Of a DNA stretch of 64,000 bases, positions 7,993-17,409 are shown one piece after another. Below the pieces are notes generated by a model. It was not told where the DNA came from, ran no database searches, and saw only the letters and a list, made by a program, of their open reading frames with translations. Made by a program: the position numbers and the translations under genes. The stretch spans positions 1,063,964 through 1,127,963 of the forward strand of contig JAHCIA010000001.1 of assembly GCA_026129465.1 (NCBI GenBank), written 5' to 3'. The DNA is from Flavobacteriales bacterium. Its GTDB lineage: Bacteria; Bacteroidota; Bacteroidia; Flavobacteriales_F; PHOS-HE28. How positions within the stretch are numbered: the first letter of the stretch is position 1; every line of letters begins with the position of its first letter.

Positions 7993-9090
7993 ATGCTGAA
8001 AGGCAAGACCGTCGCCGTCGTCGTTCCCTGCTACAACGAGGAGAGCCAGATCGGCTTCGTCATCGACACCATGCCCGATTTCGTGGACCGCATCGTGGTG
8101 GTGAACGACTGCAGCCCCGACCGTACGGCTGAAGTGGTGAAGGAGCTGATCGCGAAGGACCGCGTGAAGGGAGCCGGCAAGCGGATCCCCCCGCACAAGG
8201 TGGTGCGCACGCGCTGGAACGAGGCTGAACTGGTGATGGAGGAAGAAAGTGCCCGCGAGATGGCGAAGTACGTGCCCAGTGAAGTGATCAATGACGAGCC
8301 CGAGACCGACCGCGTCATCCTCATCAACAACCTGCGGAACGGCGGCGTGGGTGCCGGCATCGCGCGCGGCTACAAGTGGTGCCAGGACCACGCCATCGAC
8401 TGCACCGCCGTGATGGCCGGCGACGGGCAGATGGACCCCGGCGAGTTGGAAAGCATCTGCCTGCCGGTGATCGACGAGGGCATCGACTACGTGAAGGGCA
8501 ACCGCCTGATACACCGCAGCGCCTGGCTGGTGATCCCCCGCGTGCGCTTCTTCGGCAACAGCATCCTAAGCATCCTCACCAAGTTGGCCAGCGGCTACTG
8601 GCGCGTGAGCGATACCCAGACCGGCTACACCGCCATCGGGCTGCGCGCCATGCAGGCCATCAAATTGCACAAGATCTACCGCAGCTACGGCATGCCCAAC
8701 GACATGCTGGTGAAGCTCAACATCGCCCAATGCACCCTGCGCGAGGTGGAGATCAAGCCCATCTACCGCGTGGGCGAGCAGAGCAAGATGAAGGTGATGA
8801 AGGTGATCCCCCGCGTGAGCCGCCTGCTCATCAAGAGCTTCTTCATCCGCCTGTGGCGCAAGTACCTCTTCAAGGACTTCCACCCGCTCTTCATCTTCTA
8901 CAACTACGCCTTCCTGGCGCTGCTCATCAGCCTGCCCTACGCGTGGAAGATCGGCAAGGCCTTCGCCACCGGCACCGTGCTGAACACCGAGCCGCTGATC
9001 GCCTTCCTCTTCCTGGCCACCAGCGGCTTCCAGGCGCTGATCTTCGCCATGTGGATGGACATGCAGGACAACGAACGGCTATACAAGTGA
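7993..9090 (+). CDS. GT2 glycosyltransferase, dolichyl-phosphate-mannose-synthase-like, membrane-attached
   Basis: A 365-residue protein. The GT-A core begins immediately (VAVVVPCYNEESQIG; RIVVVNDCSPDRT) with the nucleotide/metal-binding acidic stretch VMAGDGQMDPGELE near residue 145. Two or three C-terminal hydrophobic segments (FIFYNYAFLALLISLPYAW and IAFLFLATSGFQALIFAMW) anchor it. Such enzymes transfer a sugar from a nucleotide donor to a polyprenyl phosphate or glycan acceptor. The ATG at 7993 is chosen because upstream codons run through the inverted repeat. A CATCTTTG near-consensus box is at 7962-7969. It is the first gene of the polysaccharide operon, and its stop overlaps the next start by 1 nt. 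Confidence 0.88.
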   Translation: MLKGKTVAVVVPCYNEESQIGFVIDTMPDFVDRIVVVNDCSPDRTAEVVKELIAKDRVKGAGKRIPPHKVVRTRWNEAELVMEEESAREMAKYVPSEVINDEPETDRVILINNLRNGGVGAGIARGYKWCQDHAIDCTAVMAGDGQMDPGELESICLPVIDEGIDYVKGNRLIHRSAWLVIPRVRFFGNSILSILTKLASGYWRVSDTQTGYTAIGLRAMQAIKLHKIYRSYGMPNDMLVKLNIAQCTLREVEIKPIYRVGEQSKMKVMKVIPRVSRLLIKSFFIRLWRKYLFKDFHPLFIFYNYAFLALLISLPYAWKIGKAFATGTVLNTEPLIAFLFLATSGFQALIFAMWMDMQDNERLYK

Positions 9091-12000
9091 TGCCTTTCCC
9101 GCGCTGGTCGATGGGCGCGGCCTTGCTGGTGCTTCTGCTGGCCGGTTGCCGGCGCGAACCCGTTCCACCGCCCATCGCGGCTTATGAGGATCTGCGTGCG
9201 CGCTTCGATGTGGCGCGGCCCGGTTTCGGCGCGATCGACTACCCCGGCTTCCCGGAAGGCGATGTGTCCAAGGCCTACGCCATGGTGCTGCAAGCCGAAT
9301 TGAACCGTGTGGCATCCGAGGGCGATCCGCTTTCCGAGCTCGGGCGGAACGCCTCGGACCGGCTGCTGCGGAATGCCTCCACCGATGATCGCGGCCACCG
9401 GGGCTGGGGGCTGCCCGTGGCCTGGGATGCCTTCGGCGACGGTAGCGAGAATCCGTCCAACGCGCTGTACACCATCAGCACGGCCCTGGCGATCGAAGCG
9501 CTGCTGGACCAGGTGGATCACGACCACATCGCCCCGCTCGAAGCGATCCAAGTCCTGCTCGACACCGTGATCGCACCTTTCGCGCAAGGCCGCTTCGACA
9601 GCCCCAGTGGCATGATCGCCTACAGCGCCGAGCCAGCGGACAGCCCCTACGACTGTTTCAATCCGGCCATCGCCATGGCCGGCCAGTTGCAGCGTTATGC
9701 CATGCTCTTCCCCGATGGACCGCACGCCGCGGCCTGCCGCACCACCGCCGACCGCAACATGGCCGTGCTGCTGGAGCATGTGCAGCGCAGCAAGGCCGGC
9801 CACTGGTTCTGGCACTACTCCATCACCGAGCAGGTGCCCAACGACCTGCCGCATGCGCTCTACATCATCGCCGGGGTGCGCAACTACATCCGTTTCGGCG
9901 GCACGCATGCCTGGCGCTTCGACATGGCCTCCGTGCATGGGCACCTGAACGACTTCATCGCTCCAGGAAGGAAGGGCGGATGGCACCAGTGGCCGCTCTT
10001 CCGCGAAGACCTGAAAGAGATCCCTCCACCGCGACTGTATGATGTGGGCATCGCCCTGCGCTATTGCGTGGAAATGGGCGAAGAACGTTGGTCCACTGAG
10101 CTGGCGGAACTCTCACAGGCCTACCGCGATGAGCAGGGCCGCTACCGCAAGTGCATAGGCTGCGACCAGGTGATCAACGAGTATGAGGCCAACCTCTTGA
10201 ACGGGCTGAGCCATTTCTTCCTCCGCAAGCCCGCCGTGAGGCGGTCGCAACAAGCGGCCCCTCCCCACCCTGCGCTCTTCGATGACGCCGGCCTGCCACT
10301 CACCGATCTGCGCGCAGGGGCCATTCCGATCGCATGGGACATCGACCCCGACAGCGGTACGAACTGGGCGCGCATCGCAGGTGACAGCATCCCGCTCGGA
10401 GAACGCGTACCGGTGGGCGCGGCATGGTGGCAGGATGCACCAGTGGTGGTTACCCGACCACTGTTCGCGGAAGGTCTGGAGATGCTGCGCGTGGATGCCG
10501 GTGCGACCACACCGATGCCCCTGCCGGAGGAGCAGCGCTCCCACCTGTTCCGCCACCTCTGTGATGCCTTCGGACAACACTGGCTCGTGACGTACGACCC
10601 GGTGGTGAGGAAGAACCGGCTGGCCCGGTACGATGGCCAGGGATGGCACCTGCTTCCGGAAGCCTTGGAGATACGCGACCACCTCGGCTACGAGCAGCAA
10701 CCCCGCATGCTGCACGCCGTGAAGGGCGACACGCTCTACCTCGCCGCCGGTCGCGCGGTCTTCAAGCTGCACCGCAATGGAACGCTGCGTACGCACCGTC
10801 TGCCCGTGCATCAGCGCATCCTCGAGATGGCCGCTGATGAGCAGCACGTGCATCTGCTGGTGGAGCACCTGATGCTGCCGCCACTTCGCCCGGCGGACAC
10901 CACCGTGACCGATGCCTTGACCCATGGTTTCAGCGTGCAACGTGCGGATGCACCTGCGAACGAGATCGAGCTGACCGGATTTGTCATGCCCTATGGACTG
11001 CGGGCGCGCGGCGGTCATGTGCTGCTCTCGGATGCGAACGACGCCGGCCAATGGCTGGAGCTGCTCGCGCTGGACCTGGGCCGCATGAACGGCGCCGGGG
11101 CGATGTCCCTCGGCATGGACAACCTGGAGGGCGAAGTGGTGTGGTCGCAGAGCTACTACCTCACCGGCCTGCTGGACCTGCTGGACCTGGACGAACGCGC
11201 CGGTGGCATCTTGCCTGAACACTACCGCAAGGCTTTTCGCGAACGGCTGCGCAAAGAAGCCGCGCTCCTCGCAGCCCGCATGCCCGAGGTGCTCCGCTGC
11301 CGTGCCTTCACCGTGGACCGCAGCTCCGTGCTGCATGCCGTGCAGACCGGCAAGATGCTGCTGCTGGCCAAACGTTTGTGGACCGCTGGACTGTTGGACG
11401 ACCATGCCATGGAACGAACTGCTCTTGCCAGTCTCCGGCTGAAGGACCACATCGAGGTATTCTCCATGCTTGGGGATGAAGCGATGCCCGGAGAAGACCG
11501 GGACGCCATCTGTCTGCGCTTCCCGAAAGGCTGCGCCTTCCCTTACGATGGCGCGGGCCTGCCTTACAACCACCAGAACTGCTGGGCGGCCGGGGCGCTG
11601 TACGGGGAGGAACATGTGCAATGGGAGGTCACGCCCCATCACCGCATGGCCGCCGACGACATCGTGCGCCTCTTGATCGATCGCGAACTGGCCCCCCGAG
11701 CCGCGCATCCGGAGCGTTTTGCCCGGCCGTGGTTCTGGAATTACTGGTGGGGCACGGCCAAAGCGGGATGGAGAGCATCGGATGGCATCTCGAAGAACAC
11801 CCCCGATTGGCCTGGCGACGGCGAGACCTTCGCCCTGGCGCGCTATCGCACCTTCGATGCCATCGCCGTATTGCTGCATCACCGCGTGTTCCGAGAGGAA
11901 AGGGACACCGCCGTGGTACGCTACATCCACGAGGCCCTGCTCCACGGCGGCGTGGAACCCTTCGTACTGCCCTACCTGCCGGACCCCGTCTGGGCGAACA

Positions 12001-12119
12001 ATATCCCACCGGAGTTGCTCGTGAAATACGTCCGCTTCGATCAGCAACCCGATCTTCGCAACGCCTTCATCGCCCATGGGCTGGTGCTCCAATGGTTGCT
12101 GAAGGACCAAGGGAGTTAG
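9090..12119 (+). CDS. very large lipoprotein with all-helical sugar-enzyme-like regions
   Basis: A 1009-residue protein. The signal peptide ends in a lipobox (LLLAGC, Cys20), so it should be lipid-anchored. Residues about 95-370 are helix-rich with aromatic and Asp/Trp patterns (GWGLPVAWDAFGDGSENPSN, HWFWHYSITEQVPNDLPHAL) that resemble the alpha-barrel of D-glucuronyl C5-epimerases. The middle has beta-rich, propeller-like text. Residues about 670-1009 are again helical with many Trp, His and acidic residues (WFWNYWWGTAKAGWRASDG). I do not recognise a named family for the full length. Its place inside a glycosyltransferase/flippase operon suggests a role in modifying the exported glycan. The start is fixed by the TGATG overlap with the preceding gene. 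Confidence 0.7.
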   Translation: MPFPRWSMGAALLVLLLAGCRREPVPPPIAAYEDLRARFDVARPGFGAIDYPGFPEGDVSKAYAMVLQAELNRVASEGDPLSELGRNASDRLLRNASTDDRGHRGWGLPVAWDAFGDGSENPSNALYTISTALAIEALLDQVDHDHIAPLEAIQVLLDTVIAPFAQGRFDSPSGMIAYSAEPADSPYDCFNPAIAMAGQLQRYAMLFPDGPHAAACRTTADRNMAVLLEHVQRSKAGHWFWHYSITEQVPNDLPHALYIIAGVRNYIRFGGTHAWRFDMASVHGHLNDFIAPGRKGGWHQWPLFREDLKEIPPPRLYDVGIALRYCVEMGEERWSTELAELSQAYRDEQGRYRKCIGCDQVINEYEANLLNGLSHFFLRKPAVRRSQQAAPPHPALFDDAGLPLTDLRAGAIPIAWDIDPDSGTNWARIAGDSIPLGERVPVGAAWWQDAPVVVTRPLFAEGLEMLRVDAGATTPMPLPEEQRSHLFRHLCDAFGQHWLVTYDPVVRKNRLARYDGQGWHLLPEALEIRDHLGYEQQPRMLHAVKGDTLYLAAGRAVFKLHRNGTLRTHRLPVHQRILEMAADEQHVHLLVEHLMLPPLRPADTTVTDALTHGFSVQRADAPANEIELTGFVMPYGLRARGGHVLLSDANDAGQWLELLALDLGRMNGAGAMSLGMDNLEGEVVWSQSYYLTGLLDLLDLDERAGGILPEHYRKAFRERLRKEAALLAARMPEVLRCRAFTVDRSSVLHAVQTGKMLLLAKRLWTAGLLDDHAMERTALASLRLKDHIEVFSMLGDEAMPGEDRDAICLRFPKGCAFPYDGAGLPYNHQNCWAAGALYGEEHVQWEVTPHHRMAADDIVRLLIDRELAPRAAHPERFARPWFWNYWWGTAKAGWRASDGISKNTPDWPGDGETFALARYRTFDAIAVLLHHRVFREERDTAVVRYIHEALLHGGVEPFVLPYLPDPVWANNIPPELLVKYVRFDQQPDLRNAFIAHGLVLQWLLKDQGS

Positions 12120-12122
12120 ACC

Positions 12123-14159
12123 ATGTGCGGCATCTTCGGCATCCTCGCCAAGGCGGAAGCGGGCATTACGGAGCCCCTGGCGGAAGGCATCATCAGTGAG
12201 CTCTTCATCCTCAGCGAAACGCGCGGCAAGGAGAGCAGCGGCATCGCCATCCGCAGCGCGACCGACCGCACCATCCATGTGACCAAGGACGATGTGCCCG
12301 CCAGTGAGCTGATCCGCTCGCAGGATTACCGGAAGTATCTCGACAAGGCCCTGAAGCCCGCGTTCGCAGAAGGGCAGCGGGAGCTTGCCGTCATTGCCCA
12401 CAGCCGCCTGGTCACCAACGGCACGCAGGAGCACAACTTCAACAACCAGCCCTGCATCAAGGACGGCCTGGTGATGGTGCACAACGGCATCGTCACCAAC
12501 GTGGATGCACTGTGGGCGAAGTACGCCGGGCGCATCGAGCGCAAGTACGAGGTGGACACCGAGGTGCTGGCCGCGTTGTTCCGCTTGTTCCTCAAGGAAG
12601 GGCTCGGTCCGGTGGAAGCCATCCGACGCGTCTTCGCTGAAATGGAAGGTGCCGCCAGCGTCGCCATCCTGATCAACGACGGCCAACAGGTCCTGCTCGC
12701 CACCAACACCGGTTCGCTCTACACGATCGATGACCCTGCGGGCAGCATGGTCTTCGCCAGCGAAGCCTATATCGCCCGCACCTTCACCGGACGGGAAGGG
12801 GTGAAGAAACGCTACGCGGGCAAGGACGTGCGGTGGGTGGAGCCCTTCACCGGCAAGCTGGTCGACCTGAGCGCCTGGTCCATCACGGACTTCGGACTGA
12901 AGGAGAACACGTCCGGCCCGGCGTTGAACAACACCGAAGCCTTTGCCATCACCGATCATTCCAGGGGTGGTGCCACGGTCTCCGCTCCTGCCATCGCCAC
13001 CAGCGATGAGGGCCGTCTGCGCCAGCTGATCGAGTTCCCCGAGGAGGTGATGCGCAGCATCCGCCGCTGCACCAGGTGCCTGCTGCCGGAGACCTTCCCT
13101 TACATCGCCTACGATGCGCAGGGCGTATGCACCTACTGCCACAGCTACAAGCCCAAGGGCCTGACGGTGGACAAGCGTCCCGCCTTCGAGGAAGTGTTGA
13201 AGAAGTACCGTCGCGATGACGGGAAGCAGGACTGCATCGTGGCCTTCAGCGGCGGGCGCGACAGCAGCTACGGCCTGCACCTGCTCGTGAAGGAGTTCGG
13301 CATGAAGCCGCTCACCTTCACCTACGACTGGGGATTGGTGACCGACCTGGCGCGCCGCAACATCGCACGCATGACCGGCCATCTCGGCGTGGAGAACATC
13401 CTGGTGAGCGCCGACATCAAGATGAAGCGCCGCAACGTGCGCCTGAACATGGAGGCCTGGCTGAAAAGCCCGCGCCTGGGGATGATCCCCCTCTTCATGG
13501 CGGGCGACAAGCACTTCTTCGTGCATGTGAACAACATCCGGCGGCAGACGGGCATCCACTGCGACATCTGGATGGAGAACAAGCTGGAGAACACCGACTT
13601 CAAGGCGGGCTTCGCGGGGATCCGGCCCAACTTCGACAAGGAGCGCATCGACAAGCAGAGCACCCTCGCCAAGTTCCAGATGCCGCTGTACTACATGCGG
13701 AATTTCGTGGCGAACCCCGGCTACCTCAACGCCAGCCTGCCGGACACCTACAGCGCCTTCAAGGCCTACTACACCGAACCGCGCGAGGTGTACCTGCTGC
13801 TGTTCGACTACATCCCCTGGGACGAAAAGACGCTGGAGGACACCCTGATCGGCGAATACAATTGGGAGCTTTCGCCCGACACCACCAGCAGCTGGCGCAT
13901 CGGCGACGGCACGGCGGCCTTCTACAATTATGTCTATGGACTCGTCGCGGGCTTCACCGAGTTCGACACCTTCCGCAGCAACCAGATCCGCGAAGGCATG
14001 ATCACCCGTGAAGAGGGGCTGTCGGCCGTGCTGCGAGAGAACCGCCCCCGTTTCGAGAGCATGCAGTGGTACTTCGAGACCATCGGAGTGGACATGGAGC
14101 GTGCGCTGAAGGCGATCAACGCCATGCCGCGGCTCTACCGGAAGCCCGTCACCGCATGA
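12123..14159 (+). CDS. glutaminase / N-acetyl sugar amidotransferase fusion (WbpG/PseA-like C-terminal half)
   Basis: A 678-residue two-domain protein. Residues 1 to about 230 are a class II glutamine amidotransferase: MCGIFGIL with the catalytic Cys2, AHSRLVTNG, MVHNGIVTN. Residues about 310-678 match N-acetyl sugar amidotransferases: a CTRC/CTYC zinc-like pair (316-319 and 336-339), then the PP-loop IVAFSGGRDSSYG (Ser376) and HCDIWMENK. WbpG-type enzymes convert a nucleotide-sugar N-acetyl group to an acetamidino group using ammonia, usually supplied by separate HisH/HisF homologues; here the ammonia source appears fused on. It starts 3 nt after the lipoprotein stop and its own stop overlaps the next start, so it is fully embedded in the operon. 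Confidence 0.85.
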   Translation: MCGIFGILAKAEAGITEPLAEGIISELFILSETRGKESSGIAIRSATDRTIHVTKDDVPASELIRSQDYRKYLDKALKPAFAEGQRELAVIAHSRLVTNGTQEHNFNNQPCIKDGLVMVHNGIVTNVDALWAKYAGRIERKYEVDTEVLAALFRLFLKEGLGPVEAIRRVFAEMEGAASVAILINDGQQVLLATNTGSLYTIDDPAGSMVFASEAYIARTFTGREGVKKRYAGKDVRWVEPFTGKLVDLSAWSITDFGLKENTSGPALNNTEAFAITDHSRGGATVSAPAIATSDEGRLRQLIEFPEEVMRSIRRCTRCLLPETFPYIAYDAQGVCTYCHSYKPKGLTVDKRPAFEEVLKKYRRDDGKQDCIVAFSGGRDSSYGLHLLVKEFGMKPLTFTYDWGLVTDLARRNIARMTGHLGVENILVSADIKMKRRNVRLNMEAWLKSPRLGMIPLFMAGDKHFFVHVNNIRRQTGIHCDIWMENKLENTDFKAGFAGIRPNFDKERIDKQSTLAKFQMPLYYMRNFVANPGYLNASLPDTYSAFKAYYTEPREVYLLLFDYIPWDEKTLEDTLIGEYNWELSPDTTSSWRIGDGTAAFYNYVYGLVAGFTEFDTFRSNQIREGMITREEGLSAVLRENRPRFESMQWYFETIGVDMERALKAINAMPRLYRKPVTA

Positions 14160-15211
14160 TGGAGCTGCTCCATTTCATCGGGCTCTTCCTCGAAACGAAC
14201 ATCGTCTTCGGCGCCATCGTGGCCGCATTTCTCCTGGGCCGCAACGATCGCCTCCAACTCCCGGCGTGGCCTCTGGCGATCACGGGCTTCGCGCTCGGGC
14301 CCCTCATCACCACGTTGGTCCTCTACTACACACTCGCACTGTGGCATGGCGTGCCCGCCATGGTGGCACAGTCCCTGCCCGTGCTCGGCTTCGCGGCGTT
14401 GGCCTTCCTGGCGGGCGATGGCTGGGGCAGACTCTGGGACATGATCCGCGTGCTTCCCGCCCAATTGTTCCACGACCGGAGCCTGTGGCCTTTCCTCCTG
14501 GGCAGCGCCTTCCTGCTCTTCGTCACGGTGGTCTTCCTGGTGAACAAGCCGTTGATCGATCACGATGTGCTGGAGTATGCGCTGCAAGGCCGGGTGTTCC
14601 TGCGCGACATGGCGATCGTCTACCAGCACCACCCCTTCGATACCGCCACGGGCTTCTACTACGTGGGCCTGCATGGCCACTCCTTTCCCTTGCTCTTCAC
14701 CTGGGAAGGCTTGCAGGCGCAGGCGATGGAGATACGCAGCGACCTCTGGGGCCGGAGCATCACCATGTGGTACGGCTGGCTGCTCATCACCTTCGTGTGG
14801 GCGGTGCTGCGGCGCCTGGGCCATTGGGTGGCGGTAGCCGGCGGCATCGCGCTCACCGCGGCCATGGGCTTCCTCTTCCTCCTCACCATCTACCACCTGG
14901 ACAGCTACAGGATCTTCTTCTTCTGCACGTCCGTGGCCGCCTTCGTGATGATGCTCCGCGCTCCTTCTCCCCATCGCCTCGCCCTCTTCGCGGCCCTGTG
15001 TGGCGCGCACGCCTTCATCCACAGCATCGGAGCCATCCTCAGTGGTGCCCTGTGGCTGGTGATGCTGGTCTTTGTGCAAGTGCCGCTGCCCGTGCGCCTG
15101 CGCTGGGGCTTGCGTGCTGCGGGCATCATGCTCGCCTTCGGCGCCATCCATTATGTGGCCGACATCCTCTTCGGTACGGGCTGGATCTTCCAGGACATCC
15201 GCTGGTTCTGA
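14156..15211 (+). CDS. GT-C-like polytopic membrane protein, N-terminal part
   Basis: A 351-residue protein with roughly eight to nine hydrophobic segments. After the third segment comes an acidic loop (NKPLIDHDVLEYALQGR) and then HHPFDTATGFYYVGLHGHS, the layout of lipid-phosphate-sugar-dependent GT-C glycosyltransferases, whose first periplasmic loop carries the catalytic acidic residue. Two start codons are possible (14156 and 14159); the first gives an ATGA overlap with the preceding stop. The frame ends at a single TGA (15209-15211), and the same frame reopens immediately into the next gene. The two may be halves of one protein of about 660 residues, a common GT-C length. Confidence 0.65.
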   Translation: MMELLHFIGLFLETNIVFGAIVAAFLLGRNDRLQLPAWPLAITGFALGPLITTLVLYYTLALWHGVPAMVAQSLPVLGFAALAFLAGDGWGRLWDMIRVLPAQLFHDRSLWPFLLGSAFLLFVTVVFLVNKPLIDHDVLEYALQGRVFLRDMAIVYQHHPFDTATGFYYVGLHGHSFPLLFTWEGLQAQAMEIRSDLWGRSITMWYGWLLITFVWAVLRRLGHWVAVAGGIALTAAMGFLFLLTIYHLDSYRIFFFCTSVAAFVMMLRAPSPHRLALFAALCGAHAFIHSIGAILSGALWLVMLVFVQVPLPVRLRWGLRAAGIMLAFGAIHYVADILFGTGWIFQDIRWF

Positions 15212-15214
15212 AGC

Positions 15215-16138
15215 ATGACACGCCGCTGGCATACCGCCCTGTTCTGGTCGCTCTTCGTGGTGGCCGTGCTGCTGGCCTGGCTGTACCACCGCAATTGGAT
15301 GCCCGTGGCGCGCGGCGACCTGGACCCCGCGCTCTTCTCGCGCGGCATCGCCACCCCGCTGCTGCTCTGGCTGAATGGCTACCTCGGCGTGTTCTTCAAC
15401 CTGCAGTTCCTCGGCACCATGGGCATCTTCGCCCTGCCGTTGATCGTGCTCGCCATCCTTTGTTGGCAGCGGCTCGAAACCTGGCAGCGCGGCCTGCTGG
15501 TCTTCACCCTGCTCGCCGTGGTGGTCATCGGCGCCTTTGGTGGATTCAACTACCGCTACGCGCTCACCTTGCAGCCGCTCTTCACCGTGGCGGTGCTCGC
15601 CGTGGTGTGGCGGGCCCTGCCTGCAGGCCAGCGCGCATGGGCCGTGGCGGGCCTGGCGGCGCTTTCGGTCCTCAACACCGGGCTGTCGTTGGAGCATCGC
15701 CAGCGCACGTGGCATGCGGAGCCGACCTTCTCCTCACCCGATACCAGACCCGGCACGATGAAGGAGCGCCTGGACAGCAGCCCGCGCGATCTCGAAGGCT
15801 GGCTTTCCCACCATGGCGTGGCCCCCACCGATACCGTGCTGGTGAACAACCTGCCCGTGTGGTACTATGTCACCGACCGGCCGGGCATCTACTACTGGTG
15901 CGGCAGCGATCAACTGTTCCTCGCCGATGGCAAGCCCCTGCTGATGCATGGCCGCAGCGACGAGGAGGTGGTCCGCTACCTGCTGGATTCGCTGCATTGC
16001 CGGCACATCTTCTCCACGGTGGAATACAACGGCTATGCCCCGCGCTGGGTGGACCTGCTGGAACGGCACGCGGTGTTGCTGGCCGAGGATGACCGGGGCC
16101 ATACGCTGCACCGGCTGAAGGATACATTTGGCCGTTGA
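15215..16138 (+). CDS. GT-C-like membrane protein, C-terminal part
   Basis: A 307-residue protein in the same reading frame as the preceding gene, separated by one TGA and one AGC codon. It has about five hydrophobic segments in the first 170 residues (ALFWSLFVVAVLLAWLYH, LLLWLNGYLGVFFNLQFL, LPLIVLAILC, LLVFTLLAVVVIGAF, LFTVAVLAVVW). A soluble C-terminal domain of about 130 residues follows, with TDTVLVNNLPVWYYVTDRPG, the kind of distal domain found at the end of ArnT/PMT-like enzymes. Without the N-terminal acidic-loop half it would not be a complete GT-C enzyme. Either it is a separate subunit or the gene is broken at 15209. Confidence 0.6.
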   Translation: MTRRWHTALFWSLFVVAVLLAWLYHRNWMPVARGDLDPALFSRGIATPLLLWLNGYLGVFFNLQFLGTMGIFALPLIVLAILCWQRLETWQRGLLVFTLLAVVVIGAFGGFNYRYALTLQPLFTVAVLAVVWRALPAGQRAWAVAGLAALSVLNTGLSLEHRQRTWHAEPTFSSPDTRPGTMKERLDSSPRDLEGWLSHHGVAPTDTVLVNNLPVWYYVTDRPGIYYWCGSDQLFLADGKPLLMHGRSDEEVVRYLLDSLHCRHIFSTVEYNGYAPRWVDLLERHAVLLAEDDRGHTLHRLKDTFGR

Positions 16139-16140
16139 CC

Positions 16141-17409
16141 ATGCGGCCGCCGAAGGGCAAGTTCACCACGGACCTGATCTGGAATGCCGGGGCCTTCGGC
16201 TTGAGCGCCTTGTTCGGCGTGCTGGTCAACCTGCTCATCGTGCAGGCCTACGACGCTGCCGCGCTGGGCGTCTTCAACCTGGTCTATGCGGTCCACATCC
16301 TGCTGAGCCAGCTCGCCGTGGGTGGAACGCATCTCGCCGTGCAGGCCTTCGTGCCGCGCGAACTCGCCGCCGGGCGCCGCGCCGATGCCCAGGTGAGCGC
16401 CTCGCTGATCCTGGCCACCGCCACCTCATTCGCCGTGATGGGCATCGCCTGGCTCGGACAAGGACTTCCAGGCCGGTGGTTCAGCAGCGATGATGTGCTG
16501 CGCGCCTTCCCCTTGGTGGTGCCCGGCCTGCTCTTCTTCTCCTGGAACAAGATCATGCTGAGCTTCCACAATGGCGCCCGCCGCATGCGGCTGTTCGCGG
16601 TGTTCCAGCTGCTCCGCTTCACCTTGATCTTCGCCGGTGTGCTCTATCTCGCGGCGCTCGACGCACCGGCGTGGCGGCTGCCGGTGACGCTCTTCTGGAC
16701 GGAGGCGATCCTGACGCTGGTGCTGCTGCCCATCACCCTGCGTTTCTGGCGCCCTTGGAACGGCAGCGGTCTGCGCCTGGCGCTGCGCGAGAACTTCCGC
16801 TTCGGCAACCGGGCACTCGCCGGCAACCTCCTGCTGGACGTCAACACCCGGGTGGACGTCTTCATGCTCGGTATCTTCATGAGCGATGCCGCCGTGGGCC
16901 TGTACAGCTTCGCCGCCACCGTGGCCGAGGGCGTGTTGCAACTGCCGGTGCTCTTCCGCAACAACATCAACCCCGTGCTCACGCGTGCCTGGCATAAGGG
17001 CGGCGCGGCCTTGCTGGGCAAGGTGATACGCCGCAACCGCAAGGCCTTCTTCCGCCTGCTCGCGCCGCTGGTGCTGCTGACCATACCGCTCTTCCCGCTC
17101 GCCCTGTGGGTGCTGGGCATGCGGGAGCAGCCCATGACCGTCTGGGCCGTGTACGCCATCCTCGCGCTGGGCATCGCGCTCAGCAGCGGCCACCAGGCCT
17201 TCCTCATGCTTTTCGGGCAATTGGGGAGGCCCGGCACCCAAACGCTCTTCATCACGGGCTTCTTCCTGAGCAACGTGTTGCTGAACCTGGCATTGATCCC
17301 CCTGCTCGGCATCCATGGCGCCGCGCTGGCCACGGCCCTCTCCTTCCTGGTGATGGCGCTGCTGCAACGCATGCTCGCCACACGCGTGCTCCACATCACC
17401 GATCTGTAA
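16141..17409 (+). CDS. oligosaccharide flippase (Wzx/MATE-like), first copy
   Basis: A 422-residue protein of 12 or so hydrophobic segments, with the N-terminal pattern of polysaccharide exporters (DLIWNAGAFGLSALFGVLVN; AYDAAALGVFNLVYA) and a conserved central NTRVDVFMLGIFMSDAAVGLYS stretch. Flippases of this family move lipid-linked oligosaccharides across the inner membrane. The ATG at 16141 is used; an in-frame TTG two codons upstream would overlap the previous stop. The next gene starts at the base after its stop codon. It shares little direct sequence with the second flippase, so they are not a recent duplication. Confidence 0.85.
   Translation: MRPPKGKFTTDLIWNAGAFGLSALFGVLVNLLIVQAYDAAALGVFNLVYAVHILLSQLAVGGTHLAVQAFVPRELAAGRRADAQVSASLILATATSFAVMGIAWLGQGLPGRWFSSDDVLRAFPLVVPGLLFFSWNKIMLSFHNGARRMRLFAVFQLLRFTLIFAGVLYLAALDAPAWRLPVTLFWTEAILTLVLLPITLRFWRPWNGSGLRLALRENFRFGNRALAGNLLLDVNTRVDVFMLGIFMSDAAVGLYSFAATVAEGVLQLPVLFRNNINPVLTRAWHKGGAALLGKVIRRNRKAFFRLLAPLVLLTIPLFPLALWVLGMREQPMTVWAVYAILALGIALSSGHQAFLMLFGQLGRPGTQTLFITGFFLSNVLLNLALIPLLGIHGAALATALSFLVMALLQRMLATRVLHITDL

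Noticed and set aside
10113-13559. A 1148-codon open frame on the minus strand across the lipoprotein and amidotransferase genes
   Set aside because: It is the antisense of two clear plus-strand genes, lacks any family motif, and long antisense frames are expected in GC-rich coding DNA with strong third-position bias.
14156-16138. Considered TGA recoding (selenocysteine) at 15209
   Set aside because: There is no sign of a SECIS-like context or selenoprotein family, and a nonsense mutation or a genuine gene boundary is simpler.
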